Assembly (NCBI RefSeq): GCF_037975245.1 | Contig: NC_092576.1 | Coordinates: forward strand, 27,727,611-27,791,610 | Direction of reading: 5' to 3' | DNA from: Apostichopus japonicus | Lineage: Eukaryota; Echinodermata; Holothuroidea; Aspidochirotida; Stichopodidae | Length of the DNA: 64,000 nucleotides | In this document: positions 11,452-21,611 of the stretch, piece by piece | Numbering within the stretch: position 1 is the first letter of the stretch | Layout of the letters: each line of letters opens with the position of its first letter | The notes under the pieces: generated by a model | Databases searched by the model: none | The model's input: the letters and a program-made list of their open reading frames with translations, nothing else | What the model was told of the DNA's origin: nothing | Translations under genes and position numbers: made by a program

Positions 11452-12897
11452 CTATTCAATTCTGACCGAAAAGAATAGGAACATAACAAAACACAAAGCA
11501 AAATATAAAGGGCCTGATGAACCGTTATTATAGTGTGCGTCGTTTGCTAAGCTCTCTGTTACTAAAGCAACCGACGTATCCATGACTACAGTAGGCCTAC
11601 TGGTCGTCGCTAAGCAGGGAATAAACGGTAGAGCGTTGACATCAATACCCTGATATTCAATCGGATTGTCGCATAACATTTCATATCGAAAATATTGACT
11701 TCTCAAGATCCAGGTCTTAAGGAATATAATGTTGCAATCGCAAAACCAAGGATTATCACGCAAATCGATGCCGAAGTCCCCGACAGGGTCAAATATCCCC
11801 TCGGGTAATCTGGTCAAATTGTTTCCTTGCAGATCAAGCAGATTAAGACTATTTAGTCCTTGGAGAGATGAAATGTCTAGCGAAACTATCCAATTATGTG
11901 ATAGAGAAACGGTAGCTAAGCGATCGTTACTTACGAAAGCATTTTTCGGCACATACGTGATTTTGTTCGCGCGTAACGATAACAAACGCAGATCAGGCAA
12001 ATGCAGTAGTAGTTGCGTAGGAATTTCACTTAAGGAATTATTGCGCAGAGTCAAAACCTCTAAATGATGTGGTTCACTTCCAAACAGCAAATCATCTACT
12101 TCATGTATGGTGTTATCACGAGCATAGAAAGAGTTAAGGTTTCTAAAAGCACAGAATACATTTTTGTCTAAACGATTAAGCCTGTTGAAGTTGAAGGAAA
12201 TGACTCTCAACAAACTTGAAGAAAAGCATGATTCACTAACCGTTAATATTATGTTGGACATAACATTCTCGTGGAGATGCAGACTCGTTAAGTTTGTAAG
12301 TGAACCATGTATAAGTTCATCAAAAGGAAAATCACTTAAGATATTACCAAACAGTTGTAATTCTCTTAACTGTTCTAACCCTCTGAATGAGTCAGGTGTG
12401 GTTGTATGTATCTTGTTGTACGCCAAGGACAGAGAGAGAAGTTTCATGTTCATGTGGAAAGCGAACGGTGGCATAGACACGATTTGATTCCAACCTAAGT
12501 TAACACTCTCCAGATCTTCTAGAACTAGCAGCAATTCCGTCGGAATCCTTGTCAAGTTGTTGTGCGTTAGACTCAGATAGGAGATGTGTGAATTGTTTCC
12601 AACCAGCGATTCATTCACAGCCCAAATTTGATTGTGCGGAAGGTTCAACGAGAGAAGATTGGGCATATATGGAAGGACAATCTGTCCTGACTGAAGACTT
12701 GGAATGTCAGTATTAGACACTAAAAGCAAGCTTGGCCAAGAATAGGATTGGCTTATCGGAAAGATAGTAGTGATGTTGTCTCTGTCTCCGTCACAGAAGA
12801 TACTACCGTAAGTGCACCGACAGTTTTGCGGACAAGGTTCCCCCTGGACACTGGACGCGAGGATCAGTAAAGCCAACTGAATGTTTACCGTCTCCAT
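11452..12897 (-). CDS. LRR surface protein, copy A (LRRNT-12 LRR-LRRCT)
   Basis: A single-exon gene of 481 residues. Residues 1-19 form a signal peptide. An N-terminal cysteine cap follows (CPQNCRC, residues 22-28, with a later Cys). About 12 leucine-rich repeats follow, several of the form LxxLxLxxNxLxxIP. A C-terminal cap spans residues 382-428 (NPWFCDC ... CDNP ... C). The last 20 residues are hydrophobic (about 462-478) with only RIE after them, which fits a GPI-anchor signal (small residues NNGSSG precede it) or a very short-tailed membrane anchor. Many N-x-S/T glycosylation sites. I start at the ATG that opens the signal peptide. An in-frame ATG at 12960 is shared with copy B, and one at 13014 is frameshifted there. 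The layout resembles Slit/Nogo-receptor-type and lamprey VLR-type LRR proteins. Likely role: extracellular recognition or adhesion; ligand unknown. Confidence 0.85.
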   Translation of the reverse strand: METVNIQLALLILASSVQGEPCPQNCRCTYGSIFCDGDRDNITTIFPISQSYSWPSLLLVSNTDIPSLQSGQIVLPYMPNLLSLNLPHNQIWAVNESLVGNNSHISYLSLTHNNLTRIPTELLLVLEDLESVNLGWNQIVSMPPFAFHMNMKLLSLSLAYNKIHTTTPDSFRGLEQLRELQLFGNILSDFPFDELIHGSLTNLTSLHLHENVMSNIILTVSESCFSSSLLRVISFNFNRLNRLDKNVFCAFRNLNSFYARDNTIHEVDDLLFGSEPHHLEVLTLRNNSLSEIPTQLLLHLPDLRLLSLRANKITYVPKNAFVSNDRLATVSLSHNWIVSLDISSLQGLNSLNLLDLQGNNLTRLPEGIFDPVGDFGIDLRDNPWFCDCNIIFLKTWILRSQYFRYEMLCDNPIEYQGIDVNALPFIPCLATTSRPTVVMDTSVALVTESLANDAHYNNGSSGPLYFALCFVMFLFFSVRIE

Positions 12898-13458
12898 GTT
12901 GTCGTTTCGCCGTGCTAGGTTGAAAAATTGATAAATTTCCAAAGGATACGAGACTATCATTTGGGCATTTTTGCTTATACCATATACGTAAAAACATAAT
13001 AAATTCAAACGCACACAACCGTCGTGTTCATATTTCTTTTCCTACAACAATATCTGACACAAATATCACTTATTGATGCCAAGCAACTTCAGAACGTCTA
13101 CGAAAAAGTAAGAGAGAGAGTCACTGAACTGTAAATACTGTCTCTGAAATGATCTGCAGGTTGCGAGTTCATGAAATTAATTCTTTTACATTCTCCTGAT
13201 TTCCCCTAGACAGTCCTCTCTCTATGTTATTGCTATTGAAAGGTGAACAGTGGCTATGATCACTGAAGCTAGATCTGCTTTTAATAATTGTGAAATAGTA
13301 ATCGACTTGCCAGTAAACATTACACCCAAAAAATCGATAACTTACCTTAAGTTCTTTAGCTAGAAACGGCTAACTTGAAAAAGAAGGTACGAGCCTGCCA
13401 ATAACTCGAATGACGCAATGTATAGTGAGACGTGTTTGTATATTGTGATTTATAATGC

Positions 13459-13460
<2 letters not shown>

Positions 13461-13528
<68 letters not shown>
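13461..13528. repeat. (TA)n microsatellite, copy A
   Basis: About 34 TA units about 0.6 kb upstream of the LRR start. The equivalent site in copy B (28678-28740) carries a (TA)n with AAATA interruptions, so the locus is length-variable. Confidence 0.95.
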
Positions 13529-13533
<5 letters not shown>

Positions 13534-13968
13534 CATTTCAATGAATGTCATCAAACATTTAAGTCGGTATAAATCGTTAGTGAGTGTCATAAAAAAAAAA
13601 AAAAATACAGGAAGCTTTTACGAAAAATATCAGTTGCAATTTAAGAATCCAAATTTGTTTTGAGAGTGGTAATTTATTCGTTTGTTAATGTAAATGATTG
13701 TCAACAAACTTTTACGACAGTATAAATTAACGCAGGATGCTTTTATAATGTGTTCATATAACTTTTACGACGGTATGAATTAATACAGAAAGTCAGCAGC
13801 AAAACATATAAACCAAAAACATAATGTATTCGTTTGTTACTGTTAATGAGTGTCACCACACATTTTACGACTGAATAAATTAACCCAGAAAGCTTTTATA
13901 AATTGCATATTTTTAACCGTCTAATAACGATTTCTTTTTTACATTTTATTTTGTTAGCATTTGGGTAT

Positions 13969-14336
13969 TTAAAGGCATTGAAGACTTGCCCCACACCGCG
14001 TGCCGCGTTATGAAATAGTTAACTTTCCGTTGCTTGCAAGTGAAGTTTTCTTCTTGTCGCTACAAAATGCAGACAGCAATGACACGTGATACCTTGATAT
14101 CTTTAGCTGGAGTTGCGATGTCCATCGCTGCTATGTACACTGTGTGGTGGGTATTGACCGTAGCTGTATGTATAGACTGTACACTAGTGTCTAATTACCG
14201 ACGGTAGCAAGCTGTGTGTGTATATATTTTCTGGGATCGATGGTGGTGTCTAACACTTCTGTTACACCTCATTCGAAACTAGGTCAGATTTCCGGCGTCA
14301 GACGTTTCTTTGTGCGCGAGTCGTCACACCCTTTAA
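13969..14336 (+). mobile_element. TTAA-flanked MITE (piggyBac-like), complete
   Basis: 368 bp bounded by TTAA at 13969-13972 and 14333-14336. Terminal sequences 'aaggcattgaagacttgccc' and, inverted, 'gtgtgacgactcgcgcac' are related inverted repeats. Copies lie at 15138-15412 (inverted), 18339-18705 (inverted), 29195-29370 (truncated), 30444-30803 (inverted) and 33968-34361. No transposase; non-autonomous. TTAA target sites are typical of piggyBac-type transposons. Confidence 0.8.
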
Positions 14337-14794
14337 CTTTAAAAAAAAAAAAAAATACGGGAAGCTCATTCTACAATGAGTGGGAAGTACGACTACGATT
14401 ATTACGACAGCTTTGAAAGTACTGCTCATGTTTTGTGGCATTTGTACCTTTGTTTCAAGCATGTGAGAGTGGTTTCAGAACTTGACCGACCGTGTAACGG
14501 GTGACCGTTCATGGTTGGTAGGACAGGGCCTTGTTATTAAATGGGATAGATCCTCCGGTTTGTTCTGTTGCTGTGTTGCACCGTATAATTGTGTCTGTGC
14601 TGTAGAAAAAAATATTTGGAGGAATTGATGTGATATAGTTTTAGGGGAAATTTGCCAGTTGGCAGGCAGTCCTGGAGGCGGTGAAGTCTGACATTCGCCT
14701 TCAGGTTGAATGCGATTTTGTGCTGGGGAGGGGTGTTTCGTTTCGCTGCGTGCTGGTCGTCCGTTTTTGGTTCTTTAATGTTCCAGTGGGTGGT

Positions 14795-14945
14795 TGGAGG
14801 TTTGTCTCTACAGGTCGTTGGGCGTATTTACTTTTTTTTCTGGCTCGCTTGACTTGAGTTTTGTTTGTCAGAGTGGGCTGGTTTGGTAGTGCCGTTTGGC
14901 CGTGACGTTTAGGTTCCCGTAGGGCGGGTCACGTAAAAAGCACGG
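14795..14945 (+). repeat. Dispersed repeat, copy 2 (see 6365-6500)
   Basis: Near-identical to 6365-6500 over about 130 bp and ending at the same 'cacgtaaaaagcac' phrase. It lies in the part of copy A that copy B lacks. Confidence 0.75.
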
Positions 14946-15137
14946 TTACGACGATGAGTTGAGCATAAAGGGGTACGTAGATGACAATGATGATGTAAAA
15001 TTATTATGGATAGAGTCATTGGACATATAAAACGTAGAAAATGCATTTTGGGAGAAGATTATTAATAGCACGTTACTAAGGAATTGTAAGAAAAGTACTG
15101 TATGTAAAGTAATGAGATCATCAATTCTGAGCACATC

Positions 15138-15412
15138 TAAATGGTGTGAAGACTCGCGCAAAAAGAAACGTATAACGTCGGTAATTAGACACTCAGTGTA
15201 CAGTCAATACATACATGCTGCTGTCAATACCCACAACACAGTGTACAATGCAGCGATGGACAGCTCAGGTCCAGCTAAAAATAACAAGTTTTCACGTTTC
15301 ATTATTGCCTGCATTTTGAAATGACAAGAGAAAAACTTCACTTGCAATCAACGGCAAGTAAACTTGATAAAGATGGCAGCACTCTGTTGGGGCGAGTCTT
15401 CAATGCCTTTAA
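15138..15412 (-). mobile_element. TTAA MITE family member, internally shortened
   Basis: Inverted relative of 13969-14336. It starts with 'gtgtgaagactcgcgc', lacks the middle with the 'ccaccatcgatccc' block, and ends 'cgagtcttcaatgcc' then TTTAA at 15408-15412. The left TTAA is not preserved. Confidence 0.7.
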
Positions 15413-17276
15413 GGAATCGAATCGACGGCGTGCACTATCGCGAGATGCGGAGAACGTTATATCTGTAACTGCTCTCTTCTGAAGAATAAAAAACTTGTTA
15501 AGATTAGACTTAGAAGTGTAAGATCAGACGATTGAGCAATACGAAAGATGAGGAAGGATAACGTTCAAGTAAATATTACTTAAAACTATATTCTTTAGAC
15601 AAAATACATATACACCTTTCGAACTTGTTTAGAGATATATTAATATGATCATTCCATCAGAGCTGCGGGTCAATGTATACACCGAAGAACATTCAAGTAT
15701 TGACTCTCTGAATGGGAATACCATGCATAGCAATTTTAACAATTCTTGTTCGAGTAGAACTACAAAAACGAAAAACAAAATAAACATGTAATATTGTTTT
15801 GTCAATATTCAAGGATTACTTATTTGCCGCAAACTGCAGTTATAGCCTAGAATATATCTAATTCATTGCAGACAGAAGAAGCTATATTTTCTAATTGAAA
15901 TATAAGTATCATCAGCAAAAAGAACAAGGGAATTGTTCAAAGCAACATTTAAGATAGTGTTCACGTAAATAATGAATAGTAGTGGAACCTGGGGAACCCT
16001 GTAAGTGGTATAAGATGATGTTTAGAATGCGTATTTTAAATGACTACTACTGCCGGCTATTGGAAAGATAACTAGCAAATCACGCAAGAGTCAATCCCCT
16101 TATGACAGTGTGACAAGTGTCACAGTGTGACAGTATCAAATGCTATCAATTGGTCTAGGAAAGACATCTATAAAATTGTCTCCAGTGTCAGGCGCACTGT
16201 GAATTTTTATCAATTGCATTTGCCAGGGCAAGCCTCGTGTATAGACCGGGTCAAAAAAACAAACTGATGTGCATTTAGGAAATTCTGCTTATTAAGGAAA
16301 ATATTCCGACGATTGCCGACATTAACGGTTCCAGAATTTGAGAAAGACAAGGCAAAATAGAATATGGCGATAATTACTTAATAAATGACTTTTGCAATCT
16401 TAAACGGATACGGCAAAACACCTTAATTATAAATGAAGTATTGAAAATGTGAGTCAGAGAATAATCAGTTTGACCGACATATGGTCGAGCGTGTAACTCC
16501 CCCCCCCCAAACACGCGAACTCTTTGCCTCCCCCTCCCCTCCCCTCCCACTCCCCATCCCCCTCCCCCACCCCTCCCCCGATGAAAACGTGTGGATACGA
16601 CACTGGATTATCTGCTCAAATAATATGAACTTGCTCTTGAAAGGCAACCAGCTTTCTCCTGAATCCAATGGTTATTCAGTCCTAGTTTTCTTTCGATTTT
16701 GCTGGCAGTTCGATATTCGTGAACACTTTCAGACGGTGCAGCTATAGGCCTAACGGTTGTGCTAAAGTTCCCGTAGACTTAAGCTTCCAATTTGAAGAAA
16801 GAAAAAAAAATAAGCGAACAGGGTCACACTATATGACTTGGACGAGTAGCGTGGGAAATCTGTATACCAATGAATAAAGGGATTTGTATTCCAGCTGTGA
16901 AAGAAAAACGGTTCTTGTTTCTAACAACGTGCCATGAATATAGTCCACATCTCAGCTAACTAGTGAGGAATAGCTTTTACGTGGCGACAAAACGGTTTCA
17001 CAGAGGCCATATTAATTTGGTAATTTATTGTGTCAGTCATTGTGGGAAATCATATTTAGTATCCAATCGTAAGGAAAAGATTGCATGAGTATGTGATGGA
17101 TACACGTCACCAAAGTATCAGATGACAGCATCGCATATCATGACTGGCTAACTTGTCACTTAAAGTCATGCTTCATAACTTTGTGACGGGTCATTTTATT
17201 TAATTGTGACGATGTGACAGTTGCATTCAAGCGAAATCGTTGTTGGATTTCAATTTTAATTGTCAATTTTCATATT
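15413..17276. other. Copy-A-only DNA, no gene recognised
   Basis: Part of the roughly 3.1 kb missing from copy B. It contains a C-rich tract at 16498-16580 and otherwise AT-rich sequence with short open frames. I see no exon, RNA gene or transposon end. Confidence 0.45.
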
Positions 17277-18338
17277 AATCATGTATTTATTTGTATTTAC
17301 GGTCAGTATGGATGCATACATGAGACCAACGCTGTATTCTTTTGACAGGTGTCATTATTGCATGTTGTTTGTAACTAATATCCATCTTCGTGGCGTTCCG
17401 GAAAACGCATGTTTGCGACGTAGAGATGGCGCTATTGCCTTTTCCCATCTGGTAGCATAAGTTATGTAACTGCTTTGCCCCATAATGGCACAAAATCCGC
17501 CGTCAATTGAGAATTTCCCCTGAAATCACGCTAGAAACATGGTAGAAGGCACAGGAATGGTATGGGAACGATAAGGTGACATCGATTTGTTAAACAGTTC
17601 ACTTCTTTAAAGTACAACTGTTCTGCAAAGCAAAGCATTTTAGAACAAAAAGGCACTGGTTCCTTCTTGACCATTGGCTTTACGAGAATTAACTGCTTTC
17701 AATAACTTAATATCAAAATCTTGGGATTAATTACAGAATATCAAATTCTAATCCCGCTGATACTTTGGAAGATATATCATACGACTTAACATTTTCCACA
17801 TAACGTGTGGAGTTGAACACATTTTCGTCATTGTAGGCTACTGTGAAGCGATTGAGGTAAAAAAAAACAATGTTAAAGTTATTAGAGTGTCTGATATTTC
17901 TTTCTCATTCATAATTAACACATGTTGGGGGTCTGTTTATTTTTTATAGTTTCGTATTATTTGACTGTACGTTTGTAAGGATTTCCCAAATTGCTTTGTG
18001 TTTCCGTTGCACACCCTTGTTTGGCTTTCCATGCAGAATAAGTGCGGTGAACTTGTTCCTCCAGAGTCGGTACATATGTGGATCGCTTCTTTTAGTTTAT
18101 CTCGCATTTATGTTTTGTATTGCTTTGTGAATATCACTGTTCAAACCAGTTCGGCTAAAGGTCCCTTTTGACTCTTTTCTTTCTTATTGGAGCATGTTTT
18201 TCCAGAGCCTATTGAAACATTGAATTCCGTATGTCCAGGGCCTTGTTAGGGTTGTTTTCTTCTCGCACATGATCCTATCGACTATTCCTTAGATTCGTAG
18301 TAAACTCAGTATTTTCGATTCCCCTTACATCCCTTTAC
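17277..18338. other. Duplicated non-coding block (matches 29375-30443)
   Basis: Collinear with copy B, with few differences. Contains only short open frames that are not preserved in both copies (for example the 17260-17460 frame). No gene is supported. Confidence 0.6.
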
Positions 18339-18705
18339 TTAAAGTGAGTGAAGACTCGCCCACAAAGAAACGTCTAATGCCGGTAATCTGACCTAGTTTC
18401 GAATGAGATGTAACAGAAGTGTCAGACACCACCATCGATCCCAGAAAATACACCCACAGCTTTCTACCGTCGGTAATTAGAACACTAGTGTACAGTCAAT
18501 ACATGCAGCTGCGGTAAAAACCCACAGCACAGTGTACAAAGCACTCGCTGGACATCTCAGGTCCAGATAAAGATAACAAGGTATCACGTTTCATTACTGT
18601 CTGCATTTTGTAGCGACAAGAAGAAAACTTCACTTGAAGGCAACGGAAAGTTAACTTTCTTTCAGAGGGCGACACGCGGTTTGGGGCCAGTCTACGATGC
18701 TTTTG
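18339..18705 (-). mobile_element. TTAA MITE family member, copy A
   Basis: The left TTAA (18339-18342) is followed by 'agtgagtgaagactcgccc'. The body is collinear (inverted) with 13969-14336. The right end reads 'gatgcttttga', with the TTAA decayed to TTGA. Its counterpart in copy B is 30444-30803. Confidence 0.8.
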
Positions 18706-20280
18706 ATCATCATTTGTACGGTTTTGCGTCTGGGCGATTTTTGGCTAACGTTACACAGCCATGTAAAGAATTTTGGAAATTGATCACTTAGCCTTACATG
18801 TAATATACATACATTCTGAAGATGGTTTTCGTACGAGGTGTAGACATGATCTATTAATGCATTGGCGGGTGGGCACATTTACCATTTGAGTATGACTAAA
18901 GCACTAAATTTCTTGTTTCCATGTATTTTTCAGCCCATTCAGTAATTGTTAATATTGAAGTCCCCGACCACTATGATATCTGTGTACGAAGCGTCCCGGG
19001 GAAAAACCTTGAAGACTGGTACCTGTGTTTTTTATCAGACGTGATGTGAAAATTGGGTAACCGTTGGCCCGTTAAAATGAATAAAAGCGTCGCGGGATTC
19101 CGTGACTAGAATTTCGCGAATTGTTAGAAGAATTTTAGAGTGCAATAATTTTTTTACGATTCGATGCAAAGGTCTATGGGAAAAGTGAAAATGTTACTAC
19201 ATTTTGGTGCGGCTGAATTTACGGCTGAAAATGTGCGACTGGCCGTGCGCTTTACAGTACGGGTAGCTTCAGTTAGGTCGTATCTAGAGTCCAGCTATAG
19301 GCAGCTTTGCTATAACTGTTAATTTGAAGCCATATTGACTTCAATGTTGGCACTGTGTAAAGTAAAGCGTGTAAGTTTATACAAGGTAACCATTTCAGTA
19401 AACATCAGATGAGAAAATGTACATTTTTAGGCCTATTCATGCCTGTTGTGTAAAATAGCACCGAGTTTTCCCAAACGTATAGGCTATTCATGTTATTATC
19501 TGTCCTTATTTTTCTTTTTAATGCGAAAACAATGTCCCGATAGGTAAGAGCTTGTTAGTGGCGTACGGGCGTTATAAGCTAGGCCTACGTTATAATTGTT
19601 GCCTGTAGGAACAGCTGCCCGGTTGCGACTTTTATAAAGGCCTATACTCATGCAGGCCGGTTTTCTTCATAGTATGCCACCGTGATTGGCGGCCCACCCA
19701 CGGGCTCTCTGGTGGTATTCCTACCACACACCAACGGCCAGAGAAAATAAGTCTCGACAAACGGTGCCAAAATCGGCCTCGATTTGAAGCCGCAAGTCAC
19801 ACATTTTCACCGCCGCAAGAACTTTAAGCTGCATGTATAGGTGATTATTGCGTTTGATATTTTATCTTCCTTGAAAACAATAAAGATTTGTGTTACCATC
19901 TGGCACGGATTCATGGTTCCTAAAACGCTTTTCAACCCGCACACACGCACGAAAACTGAAAGTAGCTATTAACATATATCCTGGCGTGAAGATCTACTTA
20001 TAGATCTAATTTATAGCCTAAATATACCTAAGAATGAAAACTTTGACGTCTAAAAGGTAATATATTTTTTCTGGGGTAGGACCCTAGCACCCCCCCCCCC
20101 CAGCGTGAGAGTTGGTTTGAACGACCTCAGGTCAATCCACACCAATTTTGCAAATCCTGTATACTCCCCTAATTAAAAAGTTATTCCTGAGCTGATGTTA
20201 GTATGTTAGTAAACCCACCCCATCCCACTCGCCTTCATCCGTTCTCGCTTCGAGTCGCACTGGTCGTAAAAGTATTAAAC
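18706..20280. other. Region upstream of CTBS exon 1 copy A
   Basis: 18706-19425 is unique to copy A. From about 19430 the sequence again matches copy B (30830 onward), including a poly-C tract near 20092. No coding sequence recognised. It likely includes distal promoter of the exon at 20525. Confidence 0.5.
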
Positions 20281-20308
20281 TTCATTGGAGTCAATATGGT
20301 AACGCATA

Positions 20309-20318
20309 CCACGTGACC
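20309..20318 (+). promoter_or_regulatory. CLEAR-like E-box upstream of CTBS exon 1, copy A
   Basis: CCACGTGACC with its CACGTG core at 20310-20315, about 215 bp before the ATG at 20525. The same 10 bases stand at 32574-32583. CACGTGAC matches the core of the TFEB/MITF (CLEAR) site known in lysosomal genes. Use in this animal is inferred. Confidence 0.45.
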
Positions 20319-20524
20319 TGGTTTGAGCTCGTCACGCCGCAACTGATGGAAATGCGTACTAGCTTCGCATATGTGTTGTTGTTGTCCTCTGCAAATGTGG
20401 ATGAGCTACCGAGGTACGGTGTAAACACGCAGGGAGTCACAACAAGAAGTTCATTGCAGAAGTGATCTCAGAAGTTGACTAAGCCTACTCAACTTGGAAG
20501 GAAAAAGACGACCATAAGTTCAGT

Positions 20525-20671
20525 ATGAAGTCCTCGTTTCGATGTTTAGTTCTATGTGGTGTCTTTGCGACCGTCTGTTTAGTATCAGCTGTAAAGATTG
20601 TTGATAAAGTTGACTGTCCTTGTAGTAAACAGAGCCTGTGTCAGCCAGTAAACATTGCATACGAGAAAGAG
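20525..20671 (+). pseudogene. CTBS: Duplicate CTBS signal-peptide exon (orphan or alternative first exon)
   Basis: 147 bp encode 49 residues that differ from the functional exon 1 (32794-32940) at one position (NIAYEKE against NITYEKE). The ATG, hydrophobic signal peptide (about residues 5-22), DCPC and C cysteines and a GT donor are all intact. No exon 2 follows before the next duplication copy. It is either a dead fragment or an alternative first exon that could splice in phase 0 to exon 2 at 35201, about 14.5 kb away. The hAT MITE at 20722 lies directly downstream. Confidence 0.8.
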
Positions 20672-20721
20672 GTTTGTTAGGTCGAATGTAGCGAAAAGTG
20701 ACTTTTGCTATGAGTACCAGC

Positions 20722-21322
20722 CAGGGGCGGACCGGGTCTTAAAACCGGCCCGGGAATTTTCCACCTAGACCGGGCCATTATTCATTGACAAATAGTGATC
20801 GCCATCTTGGGGGGAGGGTCTATGTGGCGCGGGTGTCCCCCTCCCATTGAGATTTTTTGAAGTTAGGAATGCGTAGATGCAAAACGGTGCTTTATTTCTC
20901 AATTTTGTAGGTTACAATAATTATTTAAAAATGACCAAAAAATAATTTTCAAGAAGCAACACTTGATTAAACTGAGGATAGTTAAGAACGCAAACAAAGA
21001 TAGACAAAAATATATGTTTTAGACTGGATTTGATTTAGTTTTCAAGCATTTTGTGACAACATGCTTGCAAAAAAAATGGAAAAAAAAACTTAATAAAATC
21101 CATTAGCACGGACGGGTTGCTAATAGCACGTTCTTTTGTTACGAACTAACAGACTAACTAACATGGTGATTTTATGAACTGATTCCCACAGTTAAATATA
21201 TATATTTCTACACAGCCCGTCTGTATTCTATTAACTACTATTAACCACTATTAACTACGAGGCTCCCAGACCACCGGGACACCGGGCATTGCGCAAATGC
21301 CCGTGTGGCCAGTCCGCCACTG
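20722..21322. mobile_element. hAT-type MITE with 8-bp target duplication
   Basis: A 601-bp element starting CAGGGGCGGACCGGG and ending CAGTCCGCCACTG (imperfect inverted repeats). It is flanked on both sides by GTACCAGC (20714-20721 and 21323-21330). An 8-bp duplication and CAG-CTG termini are typical of hAT transposons. No transposase. Absent from the corresponding intron position after 32940. Confidence 0.9.
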
Positions 21323-21611
21323 GTACCAGCAGTAATACAAAAGATCTTCACAATTTAAGAATTAGCAACAATGACGACTGAAATTTGAAATATCTTAAAT
21401 ATGCTTAGCACATAAGATGAGATATGGACCTCAGGTGGATTGCCCTATTGGGCACGCTACACGCCGTCGACATTGTCTTACCGCAGAATGGGGCGACACT
21501 TTTTCGTATTCGGGCCCCGGAGAGCGTATGGCAGTTTAGTGCACAATCGTTTGCTTTTCATGATGTTTATTACTATTTTCATAAGGCGAGTATACGATTA
21601 CATGTTTAAAC

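Larger units (their letters stand above)
11377..20680. repeat. Segmental duplication, copy A
   Basis: About 9.3 kb is collinear with 26645-32950 (copy B) in direct orientation. The shared order is: LRR gene on minus, TA microsatellite, 'acgacggtat' repeat block, TTAA-flanked MITE, the block 17277-18705, the block 19430-20680, CTBS promoter and exon 1. The left edge is at 'gaaacatga(g/a)caaacaca'. The right edge is just inside the intron after the exon. Copy A keeps about 3.1 kb (14130-17275) and about 0.7 kb (18706-19425) missing from copy B. Confidence 0.9.

Noticed and set aside
11729-12487. Plus-strand open frames across both LRR genes
   Set aside because: They are antisense shadows of the LRR coding sequence and lack a signal or domain.
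11452-13014. Longer LRR-A start at 13014 giving 520 residues
   Set aside because: The extra N-terminus is frameshifted in copy B and would bury the signal peptide.
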